A stretch of DNA of 64,000 nt from Terana coerulea (taxonomy: Eukaryota > Basidiomycota > Agaricomycetes > Polyporales > Phanerochaetaceae), in contig JAKOGH010000743.1 in the NCBI GenBank assembly GCA_024811115.1, forward strand, positions 248,001 through 312,000. The letters run 5' to 3'. Positions 47,350 through 58,560 of the stretch are shown here, piece after piece. The stretch's first letter is position 1. Every line of letters begins with the position of its first letter. A program made the translations under genes and the position numbers. The notes beneath the pieces are model-generated. The model had not been told where the DNA came from and searched no databases. It saw nothing but the letters and a program-made list of their open reading frames with translations.

Positions 47350-50300
47350 ATGTCCCCGCTCGGCACGACTGAACGACCTTTGGACGGGGAATATATAGCT
47401 CCAGTTGCGTATGTCTTTGTGACTCGCAAACATTCGTTGCTCACAATTGGCAAATATCTACCCAGCGTCGTGTGCGTCACATTACTTCGATCCAAGTCAG
47501 GAACCTCACACCGTTTCCTGCCCGCGACGAGTTTACATCTGCCCTCACGCTTCCATCGGAGCAGCCTCAGTTTTCTACGCATGGCCGCCTTGCAGACGAC
47601 CTGGATGTTACGATAGGGAGGAAGCGGGGCAGGCGCAGGTCGTCTACATCTGTCCAGAGCTTGTCCCTCTATGAGGGCGCAGGGTGGACAGTACCTCCGG
47701 TGGGATGGATATTCCTGGCAGGACGAGACCACGGGCTGTGTCCAGAGCGAGTATTGGAACCTCGTCCAGCGTAACCTTTGCTTCAAGTCCAAAGACACGT
47801 CCCACCGTTGGCCCGCCACCTACAAGACCACCGCCAAGAGCTAGGACTACGTCTATGGCTTCGACCCTCTCGCACATCAGCGTTGCCGAATCCGACCATA
47901 TATCATCCACTCTGTCTCTGTCTGGTCTCTTACGAGACACATCCCAACCTGCATTGGAGAAAGTACTGCAATCTCGACTAGTGGAAACATTCCTTACGAT
48001 TTCTATACCACCATCGGACGGTGATACTTTGGAGGATGATTCCAGCTTCTCTCAGGGCCCTCAAATCAATGGGACGCCGAGTGACTCAAACATAGATGCA
48101 GAACAGCCCACAAGGCGGAACACCCTCGTAGGGCTGGGTTTGAGCTCTCCTCGACTATCTGCTCCCCCGAAACGAGGCTCCATCTCCAGGGCGGCGTCCT
48201 CGCCCCGCGCCGGATCCTCTGCACACACCAAAGCCTTGTCAGTATCCGCACTGTCCAACGGGAAGTCTTTGGCCAAGCCGTCTGCGCCCCAGACATTTCC
48301 CTCTCGCTCGTCCGCCGCCACAAGACCGCGAATACCTTCCAGGAGACCTTCCTCTTCATCACTGTCGCGTCCCGCCACGCCGGAATCGAGTTCAAATCCA
48401 GCTCAGACTTCCGACCCTGTTACTCCTGACTACCTGTCGCCTATACACCGCCCGTCTACAAACCCCAGTTTCAATATCGATGCCCGGGGACACTCTGACT
48501 TCGCGCCGAGCAGTGACCTGAGCGGGTCGCAGGCGAGAGTGGAATTGTGGTGCAGGCTTGTGGAGGGATCGTCGGGGAAGGGGAAGGGGAAAGAGAGGGC
48601 TGATCATAGTGGGTCTCACAGCGACGCTTGGAAGATATTGGAGCACTGGGACTTAGACCTCAGCGAATTGATGCCTCTACCTCAGGAGGTGTGTGGCACT
48701 AAGCATGTTCTGGTTTTATACTGATTGTACGAACATAGTACGTTGACCATCCATCCCGCCTACCATCAAATGCACTGTGTATTACGATGGATCCTCCAGG
48801 ACGAACATTTTTCTTCCCTTCCGCGCGGTCTGCTCTTGCCGTTACCCCGGCGTCGCGTTCAACCTCGCCTACTTCAGGATACAACTCGGACGGAGAGTCC
48901 GGAATGCGCAGCATGAATCCTAAGAAATCCCCCGCGGCCCATGACGCGGATCTTCGGAAGCGGGCAGGACTTCTCTCTCGGCGTAGTCCCGCTGGGAATC
49001 TGCCCGTGGCTAGGCGGAAAGGGGCGAAACAGAGCGCCACATGGAACGACTTGCTCAAGTAAGTTATATGCGCTCTAGGACCACTTCTTGCTGACCAATA
49101 TCGTGTTGGCAGTCTGGTCACGGCACAGGCCATCATTAAGGATACTCGAGATTCACTCTCCAGCGTCCTGCGGGAAATTGACGCACGTGTAGTCGCGGAC
49201 GACCCAAAAATCCTGGTACAGTGGAGCCTAATTCTTCTCTCCTCTTCGACGTTAATTCGGTAAAATGTAGAGTCGTGAAGTGTCCGAGCGCAAGGCTTGG
49301 CTCAGTGAGCTACGGCGCGAGACAGATGCCGTTGAGCAAGACTCCCGAAACTGTGAGCTACAAAGAGTTCCTATTTTATTTGTCACGCGCTGATTGCACA
49401 CGCAGTGCAGGCCCGACTGGACGCCAAGAGGGAGGACATTCGAAGACGACGGCAAGTCCTTGAGCAGGCACGGCAGCTGCACGCCGAGAATCTGCAGCAG
49501 GCAGCTCACGCCGAGGAGGCCCTCAGCCACGAGCGGTAAGTTACCTTCACATTCGCATAAATAAATCTGCCTCTCATCCTTCTCCATAGCGAACAACTTA
49601 CACAGCTGCGCCGCTGTCTACCGCCAATACGGAATTCCCTGATTACATCTCTGGCCTTCATCTACCCCATAGAACTGTTATCCCCGCCAGAGCTTCTTTT
49701 TAGCATTCTAGGTGTTCCGCTGCCTATACCGAGCGGCACTACAGACCCTGCCCCGCCGCTGACGCTTCACGACCACAAGGACGTGACGGAAGAGACCATT
49801 GCCACCGCGCTCGGGTATGCCGCCCAGCTTGTGCAACAGCTCGCGGCCTACCTCGGCATTGGGCTGATCTATCCAGTGACATGCGTCGGAAGCAGGAGCT
49901 TGATCAAGGACGGCATATCTGCCATGGTTGGACCTCGAATGTGAGTGCATGCGGAGTTACCACGAAATGTGGCGTTTAAGGTCACTTTTCCAGGTTCCCG
50001 CTGTTTGCGAAGGGTGTGGACACCTACCGCTTCGAGTATGCAGTGTTCTTGCTGAACAAGGACATTGAGATGGTACGCCATCTTTTTCTGTCATTTGAAC
50101 CGCAAATTTACTCAAACTGCATTCTTTTTGCGCAGCTGATGACGGAGCGAAATTTGAGAGCGCTGGACATGCGACATACGTTACCAAACCTCAAGAACCT
50201 GCTGCTGACGTTGACGGATCCCGACATGGTGCAGAGCGTGTGCGCATCACCATATTTTTGGGAAGCTGCTGTGGCTGATGATAGTTTAGGCCTCATCGTT

Positions 50301-50844
50301 CGCCGAGTAGCGCGTCAGCGACCATCTCTGCGCTCCAGTCGCCTGTCATCGCGCCCTCTTCACTCTCTTCGGAGCCGGATACGTCTACTCTCGCCGTACC
50401 CGAAATTGAGGTGACAGAGGACGCGCCCAGTGACGTCGACTCTCAGCCTGCGAGCGGCAATGTCACACCGACAAAAAGTGGTGACTCGACGACGTCCTCT
50501 GGGACGGTCAGGAAGTCTCGGGCTTTCCTTGATCTGACGCCACTCTCCGGATTCTTCAGACGCTACCCATCGACGTCGAGGGGGTCCACCAAGGGCGAAC
50601 CACCGTCAGACCCCGACGAGAGCGGCGACGCAACTCCAACAATATCGTCTGCGCCCAGTGTCTCCCTGCCACAGCTCCCAGTGTACCGGAGCTGCAGGCA
50701 GAGGGCAGTGGGAGCGGGGACGACGAGGACGACCGACGGACCATCCGCGGATCCGCATTGGAGGAGGAGGGGCGCGAAGACGCCAAAGGTCGGGGAAAGA
50801 ATCAGGCCAGCAGGGGCGTGATGAACGGCAATGGTGGGCTCTAG
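47350..50844 (+). CDS. VPS38/UVRAG-like subunit of PI3-kinase complex II
   Basis: Endosomal/autophagy subunit with an Atg14/UVRAG domain. N-terminal part: RRVRHITSIQVRNLTPFPAR, a Ser-rich loop and VELWCRLVEGSSGKGKGKER within a C2-like region. A central coiled coil runs from about 49100 (IIKDTRDSLSSVLREIDARV, SEVSERKAWLSELRRETDA region). The conserved C-terminal domain has LITSLAFIYPIELLSPPELL, TALGYAAQLVQQLAAYLGIG and RFEYAVFLLNKDIEML. The tail is acidic and disordered and ends at TAG 50842. The start at 47350 is uncertain because the first exon needs one extra base to be in phase. Three more frame jumps lie at G or C runs: 47675-47677, 50289-50290 and 50654-50666. Protein family firm; orthology to Vps38 rather than Atg14 inferred from the C2-like region. 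Confidence 0.8.
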
Positions 50845-52243
50845 GCCTCGCGCATGGGCCCAAGGCCGTCGCGGGCGAGAAGGCGGGGGATGCGCTACCC
50901 CCGCCTTCGTTAGTGGACGGGATAAGCTGACGTGCCGCCGAGTCGTCCGACGCGCACGCTGACACTCGCTATGCTCGCTGTTGTCAATCTTCTGGAACTT
51001 GGATCACGCAAGCGGTGTGTTTGTATGTAAACGCCTGGCGTCGGGTACCTCGCGCGATGAGACTTGAGTGACGCGGAGCGAGCCCAAGAAGGAGACAAAG
51101 ATGTGTACGGCAAAGGAAAGGTGTGAAGGCAGTTGCCGCTCCCACATCCACGGCTCCGTGGACGCTGCCCGGAGGCTCGGCGGCGGTCATGTTTTAGCAT
51201 AGGTCATGGGCGACCCAGCGGCGAGTGGGTTTGCTTCCGGGGCTGAGCACACTGCGGGGCAGAGCGGATTCAAATATAATATTCGAGGGATAATTGGACA
51301 GTAATTGCGAAATAAATATTTAGGCCTCGGGCGGTGCGCTTGCGGGCCATCTGTTGGCGGAGAAGCTTCCCACGGCGTGGCCATGACGATGGGCGCCGTT
51401 TGGCTAAGACGCCGACTGCCGCAGCGGCCAGCCGAATTCTGTTGGAAGCTCGGCCACCGTCCGGCCCAGGCACCGACGCTTGCCCGTTTAGGCCATGCAC
51501 GCCCCTGCTCACGGGCCGCCGCCTAATTATCCGGCGGCTAGGCCCACTCCGTCACATCCGTCACTCTCTTCCGTGACGGCCTCTGCAGCTGGCGGGGGCA
51601 TATACGGCGCCCTGCGGCGCACACGCAGCGCCGGAAAAAAAGACAATAAACACGTCAACAAATTCTTTGCGAACGCAGGCAGGGATCAGCACGCGCAGGC
51701 TATCCGAGCACGTTGCCGCGGCGGGCGTGTTCGCGGTAAGCGGGCTCGGCGTGGCCCACAGACTAGCGAAGGCGAGCGTGCGAAAGTGAAAAAGAGGGTA
51801 ACCGCCGAAATATATTAGAAGCTGCCACCAGTCCGCTCGTTCTCTCCCCTGCCCGTGCCTTGTACTACTGCTAATACTCTACCACTTCGCTCCCCAAGCC
51901 ACCCTTTACGCTGGCTATCCTCCTTTCTGAGCACAGGTGCAGCCTCTCGTCCTGCCACCACCACCGCTCTCACTCTCGCTGACTCTTCTGCTTCCGCCGT
52001 CCAGCCAACTCGCCGCACTGTACAACATCAGTTCACTTTAGACCGGCTTAAAATCGGTGGCAGGTGTGTGCCCCGTCTGCTGGCGACACCGGCGAGTCAG
52101 CGTCCAGGCAGCTCACAGTACACGTATCACACCGCAGGATTCCCTTGTGCAATTAGGCCTTCGCGCGTCCTACATTACCTCCTCTTCAATCTGCTCTCGT
52201 TCAACCCTCGGACAAAAGTATCGTCTGCTTATCTTCGTTCGCT
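50845..52243. other. Long intergenic region and PUF leader
   Basis: 1.4 kb between VPS38 and the PUF gene. The left half is GC-rich with chance open frames. From 51820 it becomes pyrimidine-rich (C/T tracts), which suggests a long 5' leader for the PUF mRNA. No other gene recognised. Confidence 0.45.
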
Positions 52244-55200
52244 ATGAGTACTACAATGGAATCTACTACTACATCTAATCGCTCGCCTACGGACGACCGC
52301 AAGCAGAGCCCGCCTGCCTTTCTGGATCTCGCAGACTCCGTACGTCGTCGCATGCTGCCGGTTATGCGAAATTTCTCACCGCTATGCAGGCTGCGAGATA
52401 CGGTAATAATGCCTCGGACCTCACCGTTGTACGTCGAAAACGCTTGTGCGTCGCGTATACATTCCACTGACGTTCCCACCAATCTAGCGTACGCTGAAGA
52501 AGATGGAACACGAACGGCAACGCCTTATACAGCGCAAGGTTTTCGAAGACCAAATGCGTGCCTTGGAGCAGCAGCAGGCTCAGGAGCTGTTGACCATCGA
52601 GAACCACCAGCATCTCGCTGCGTCGGCACCGACCACCCCACCGCGCGTGAATGCCATGCTCAGCAGCGAGTACTCGCCTAACCTGCACTCCGGCCTCGCC
52701 CGCTCGTCGGTCGACGCCGAGTCGCTGTCCAGGGCCGTCGGCTCTGCCGCTGACAAGCGCAAGTCGGTCACCTACGCGCCGTCTGTGGCGCACTCCCCAG
52801 AGACTCCCCACGCGAACGGCATGAACAGCTTTGCCCGCCCCGGTGCGAAGAGCATGCCTGCCAGCCGTCGGACATCGGCCAGCGAGCATGACGAGGAGCT
52901 CGCTGGCCATCTCGACAAACTCTCCCTTGGCGGGCGAGAGGGCGTCACCTGCTCTGCAGGGTTCCGTCCCTCAGTCCATTCTGCGCTCGTCGAGCGCGCA
53001 GCGTTACGCCAACGAGGGCGGCGCGTACGGGTACAATGCAGGCATGATGTTGGATGAGCAGATCGACCAGGAGATGCACAGTGCGTTGATCAGCAATGGC
53101 AACGCCGACTTCCTCTAACCCTCTTACAGACGCCATGCGCCATTTGCCGACGTCGGACGAGGATAAGTATGTCAACGGCTACAACAACGTGCGCATACAA
53201 CCGAATTACGCTGGCGCCTCGGCCTGACACATGTTGTATAGATGTCCGGCAACTCCGCTGCCGCGCTCGATCTGGCGGCGTTGTCCCAACAAGGATCCCG
53301 CCCGGGCTCGTACATCGGAAGCCAGAAGCCCTCGGAATGGCCGCAATTCAACGGATCTGACCGCGCATCCTCGCGAAACGATCGTCGTGTTGTCACGAAC
53401 CCGACGATCGCGCTCTCCGGCGCCGTGGGCGACCTCAACGTGGCCAAGGGCATCATGTCTGTGCACAACACCCCGCTTATGCAGCAGGTATCCCAAGGCG
53501 TTGTCCAGGGCCTGTCCTCGCGCCGCGGCTCGCCGCTGACGCTCCCGGATGGCCTTTCGATCGCGACTACGCGCTCGGTACCCAACACTCCGCTACCTGG
53601 CTCAGGCCCGAACGGGATCTTGGGCAAGAGCCTCGGCACCCCGCTGTCTGCTGAGAGCCATACCGCAAACGGCCTGCTCTCTGCGCAGGGCCACAGTCCC
53701 GTTGAGCTGCACCCCTCGCTTTCGCGGATGTCGTCCAACTATGATGCGGGAGGCCTTGGTTACAGCCCGCTGCAAGCGGGTATGGACGAGCCGCTGCAAG
53801 TGTACGAAATGGACGGCGCGATGGACGATGGTCGGTACAGCGACTACGGCTACGAGAACGGACGGTTGCAGCACGCGAATGGTGGTGCGGGCTCCACCGG
53901 CTCTGTACCACCACAACGGGACGAAGTACGGTCTCGGCATCAACGGCCGCCAGAACGGCGACGGCAAGATGAACGGGCTGCACGGTCCCAAGCACAAACG
54001 GGGCGACGTTGACCGCGAATGTAAGTTGTTGCCGCGATATCGTCGGGCTTGTTTACTAAGGATTTACAGTTAATCGCTTCGCGGGCATGCGTTTGGAGGA
54101 CCTGCAGGGCGAGATTCCGTCACTCTGCAAGGACCAGCACGGCTGCCGGTATCTGCAGAAGAAGCTTGAGGAAGGCGTACCCGAGCACCGCGATATGATC
54201 TTCCGTGAGACGTTCGGTCACTTCCCTGAGCTCATGACTGGTGAGCCGTTTGCGCCAACATGTCCATCCAACCAACGCTAATTTCCTACAGATCCTTTCG
54301 GCAACTACCTCTGCCAGAAGCTTCTCGAGTACTCGACTGACGAGCAACGCAACCTCATTTGCGAGTCTGTCGCCCAGGACCTTGTCAACATCTCGCTCAA
54401 CATGCACGGCACCCGCGCCGTCCAGAAGATGATTGACTTCCTCTCGACGCGCCGACAGGTATATACAACCAGCAGTCTGTCCAGTACACCCCAAGCTCAC
54501 GTGAACGCCCAGATCCACTCGATCATCGTCGCCCTGAGCCTGCACGTCGTGGTGCTCATCAAGGACTTGAACGGGAACCACGTCATCCAGAAGTGCCTCA
54601 ACAAGCTCGCTCCCGAGGATAACCAATTCATCTACAATGCGGTCGCTGCGAACTGTGTCGAGGTCGCGACACACCGCCACGGCTGCTGCGTGCTCCAGCG
54701 CTGCGTCGACCACGCGTCGGAACCCCAGCGCGTGCAGCTCGTGAACGAGATTACGTACAACGCGCTCACACTCGTGCAGGACCCGTACGGCAACTACGTC
54801 GTGCAGTACATCCTCGACCTGAACGACAACCGGTTCAGTGACGCCGTCATCCGGCAGTTCACGGGCAACGTCTGTGCGCTTTCTGTGCAGAAGTTCAGCT
54901 CTAACGTTATTGAGAAGGTAAATACTCCTCATCTATCACAGACGTGATGAGCATTGCTGATTGGTATTCATAGTGCGTTCGCGTGGCGGAGCACAGCACC
55001 AGGAAAATCCTCATTGGCGAACTGTTGAACCGCACTCGCCTCGAGAAGCTGCTTCGGGACTCGTATGGCAACTACTGCGTGCAGGTTCGTACTCATCAGA
55101 ACACCATGCCTCACCGTGTCTGATGTGTTTGACAGACTGCCCTCGACTACGCCGAGCCCAATCAGCGTGCGCTGCTTGTGGAGGGTATCCGACCCGTCCT

Positions 55201-55623
55201 CCCTCTGATTCGCAACACGCCTTACGGCAAGCGTATCCAGAACAAGTTGCAGCGGGAGAACCTCGACGGTCCCGGGTTCGGCGGAAGCTACCCCACCGGC
55301 CATTCGGTCGCCAACCTGGCGATGCGCAACCCCAACCTCGGCATGGGCGCGCACCAGATGTCGCACCAGGCGCACCTCAGCGATTACGGCAACCCGTACG
55401 CGCTCCAGGGCGGCATGCAGGGCGGAGGCGCCCTCTCCCAGAGCCACCTTCAGATGCAGCCGCACTCGATCGACAGCTACGTGCTGCAGAATGGCTCGAA
55501 CCATAGCCCCGGCATGACCCCGCCGCACACGCCGGCTTCGCGGGCGCGACGACGTACGGCAACGCGTTCCCGACGATGGCGGTCAACGACCCCTACCAGC
55601 GCGGTTACAGCTACGGCATGTAA
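52244..55623 (+). CDS. Pumilio-family RNA-binding protein (PUF)
   Basis: Post-transcriptional regulator that binds UGUA-type elements in 3' UTRs. The N-terminal half is disordered with a coiled coil (EHERQRLIQRKVFEDQMRAL then EQQQAQELLTIE). The PUF domain starts at about 54072 (NRFAGMRLEDLQGEI). Repeat cores in order: HGCRYLQK, FGNYLCQK, HGTRAVQK, NGNHVIQK, HGCCVLQR, YGNYVVQY, FSSNVIEK and YGNYCVQT, followed by the half-repeat YGKRIQNK. The C terminus GYSYGM ends at TAA 55621-55623. Frame jumps occur at G runs at 52932-52934, 53889-53891 and near 55534, all outside the PUF repeats. The start MSTTMESTTTSNRSPTDDRK at 52244 is the first ATG of a frame that splices cleanly into the coiled coil. 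Confidence 0.9.
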
Positions 55624-56499
55624 GGCACTCGCGCAACGCCGCTTGGACAATTCTTGTTTGTTTTCTTTCTCTCTAAAGCAGGTACCCTAATCATAAACCC
55701 CTCCACTAACCATTCCGTTTCGCCGGAACGATACCTATGCTGTCCTTTTCGGGCTATGTCTCTCCTTCATCGGCACTGCGTTCGGGACTCGGGCACCTCA
55801 GTACACTACCATCAACACGCATTGTATTATGCACATCCGCAATCGCTTTTTCTCTGCTTTGACTGTTCCGGTATACATACACTTATACAACACCCATGCT
55901 TCTTGCTTGGCATCTCCCTGTACAGCGTACCTTCACTTTTATATACTCCCCATAGTTTGTCTTATAGTACATCGTCCATTGTGTCACCTGTAGTTATTCG
56001 CAATCTACGCATGAGGTACTTGTTCCTGCCTGAGTGGGATTTCGACTGGTGGAATGTCTGCCAGCTACAGGGATGGTGGCAAGTAGTCTCCCTAGGCAGA
56101 CCTTTAAATCTTTGATATAAGGTCTGCACTAATTCTGACGCCCCTTGGCAGAGGGGGTCGGATAGCCTTTTAGGAAGGTACTTTTACCGTCACTTTTCAT
56201 CTCCTCCCGCACCTCAGCGAGCACAACGGGGACGTGCAGCTTCTCAAAAGGCTTCATGAGCCTGCTGGTACTTGCACTGGTCCATCTTCAGCGTACAGAG
56301 ACAAGTCCTGCCGCAAGCGGGCCTGTCCGGGTGCCTTCCTAAAAGGCTATTGGACCCCTCTGCCAGGGGGCGTCAAATTGGTACAGACTAGGTGGCAAGT
56401 GCCGAGCCGCCACAAAGGCCCTGGGCTTCCAGAAGAGGTGCCGCTCTTCGCCTCGTGTTTGCCTTCTGCAACGACAACTTCGTGAAACATTGCGCTGCC
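55624..56499. other. Intergenic containing a foldback repeat
   Basis: 876 bp between PUF and the methyltransferase gene. T-rich PUF 3' UTR on the left; the inverted repeat is listed separately. The open frame 55654-56115 is not protein-like. Confidence 0.45.
56121..56393. repeat. Foldback inverted repeat (MITE-like)
   Basis: Two arms of about 60 bases, 56121-56181 and 56331-56393, are imperfect reverse complements. The best block is GGATAGCCTTTTAGGAAGG on the left against its near complement CCTTCCTAAAAGGCTATT on the right, extended outward through GACGCCCC.TGGCAGAGGGG and GTCTG..C.AATT. The spacer is about 150 bases and has no gene. This could be a miniature foldback transposable element or a structured RNA. 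No clear target-site duplication was found by eye. Confidence 0.7.
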
Positions 56500-58428
56500 A
56501 TGAACCGCCAGAATACAAGAGTTGTCCCAGCCGATGTAAGACTTAAAATGCAAGATCTTCGTGATCACAGCTCATGCTCATCAACAGGATGAAGTTGTCT
56601 CGGACTCCGAACCGGAGTCGGACGGCGACTCGCAGGTTGTGTCGATAGACATCACAGCTCTGTCCGAATCCCCTCTGCATGAACTGCGCGATGCAGAGGC
56701 GGCGCTGGGAATCACGGAAAGCCATGCACCCAGGCAACAAGCACGCAACCCTCGGTACACCTTTGGCCGGGAACATCGTCTTACACCTGCACCGCAGCCA
56801 CCAGAAGCCGCCTCGTCCGAGTCTGACCCTCCGTCGACGTCGACGTCGTCCTCCGAGGCTCCGGCTGTCCCGGCAAAACGCCAGGCTGTAAGTGCTCCCT
56901 TCGGTGTCTAGGACATGTGGCTCAGATCGACCGTGGACAGGCGCGTCGTGGACGCGGCCGTCCTGTGCAGAACCCATCTCCGCGGCCTCGCAAGCGGCGG
57001 AGGATCACTTCGTCGTCGTCGGACTCGGAGTCGCAGAGCGAACCCCGCCCTGTCGCCCGGCGGCCCAATCCTCCTGTGCCGCGCAGAGTGCTCTCAGCTG
57101 CTGAAAGCCTCGAGCAGCAGTGGAAGAGAGTGTGGCAGTTGGCAGGAGCAGCCGCAGTGACCATTGTTAACGATGAGGATGACGACGCCCCACCTCTAGT
57201 CCCGGGCTTCACCTATATTGAGAACGGATACGAGCTGTGCGTACGTCGCTGCCTCGCGAGCTCGGTCTTACCTATGCCCACAGTGGGAACGGCGTCAACC
57301 CAGCCGAGGAGGAGTTCATGGTTCCATGTACGTGTGGGAAGACCTGCAGGGAGGCGGAGACTTGCGATTGTCAGGGAGGACATGCCTACGCTGGTTGACC
57401 ACTCCGGAATGGCGTTGGACAAGACATTCGCGTACACAGATGAGGTGAGCAATATTCCCGCCCTGCGGCAGTACTACTGACTGAGCGTGGATTCGGACGT
57501 AATATACAGGGATTATTCAAGTTCCATCTCCCACACAACAGCCTCGTCATCGAGTGCAATAAGGTACCTTACTATCCACATGCGTATAAGTGGTCTCTGC
57601 GACCCACGCTATCCTCTAGAAATGTCCTTGTGCGCCGGCGCGCTGTCCCAACCGCGTGGCGCAACGTCCTCGCGACGTCGCCATCCAAGTATTCAAGACT
57701 GAAGCATGCGGCTGGGGTGTCCGAGCACTTGAGGATCTCCCAAGGGGCGAAGTGCTTGGCTTATACACTGGGTACGCCGCCCACACCGAGCCATCTGTGT
57801 CCGTCCGCTGATCCATCCTGGATGTTCAGCAAACTGATGTAAGTTCTCGGCGTGGATCGCATCACAGCTGATATCGCTGAAACCCACCTCAGACTGCGCG
57901 AGGAAGCGTCTCAAATTACAGGCGAGAACAAGTCGTACATATTTGACCTGGACGCGCTTGAAGGCGGAAGGGAGATTGAGGAGAACAAGCAGTTCTCAGT
58001 AGACGCATACGCACAAGGCAAGCTTGACTACTTAAATGACGTCTCAGTATTCTGACCTATCACAGGGAACTGGACACGCTTCGCGAAGTAGTGTGGCAAT
58101 CTCATCCGTGGATTCTTGACTGATCGCGATTTATTGCAATAGTCACTCTTGCGAGCCAAACCTTGAGGTATACCCTGTCGATATGGGATACGCATGGCAT
58201 CGTGAGCTCACAGAAACTGCACATCATTACGACAATAATCTATTGCTGCAGGAAAACCGTCCGTACCTAGCGTTCGTTACTACCCAGCAGGTACCCGCCC
58301 TCACGGAGCTTACCATAGACTACGATCCCAAAGCTGCGCGAGACAAGAAAGGAAAAGGCAAGCCGAGGCCAGGCTCAAAAATTTGCGTGTGTGGAACAGC
58401 TAGCTGTAGAGGATATGTGACGGTATGA
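56500..58428 (+). CDS. SET-domain histone H3K9 methyltransferase (SUV39/Clr4-like)
   Basis: Chromatin enzyme that methylates histone H3 lysine 9 in heterochromatin. It starts [12 protein letters not shown], with an intron before [15 protein letters not shown]. The N-terminal half is disordered and basic ([20 protein letters not shown]). The pre-SET zinc cluster reads [20 protein letters not shown] and [19 protein letters not shown]. The SET domain has [45 protein letters not shown] (the catalytic/SAM motif NHSCEPN) and [12 protein letters not shown]. Post-[13 protein letters not shown]. No chromodomain is visible, unlike Clr4. A 22-base exon (58066-58087) carries the NWTRFA codons and is preceded by a GC-AG intron. 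The junction near 57775-57890 is unclear. Confidence 0.9.
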
Positions 58429-58560
58429 TATGAGAGGACAGGAGCTTATACATATGGTATCCGACCGCAAGATATCACAGATAGATTACAAGGCGTGAAT
58501 GTCCTGGAGAGTACAGTATATCCAAACAATACGACAGCCAGATAAACACAGCATAACTTA

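Noticed and set aside
47644..48395. Minus-strand frames opposite VPS38
   Set aside because: Shadows of a Ser/Pro-rich coding region; no domain and no splice support.
54120..55528. Two long minus-strand frames (270 and 186 codons) opposite the PUF domain
   Set aside because: They are the antisense of PUF repeats and match nothing; the plus strand has all eight repeat motifs.
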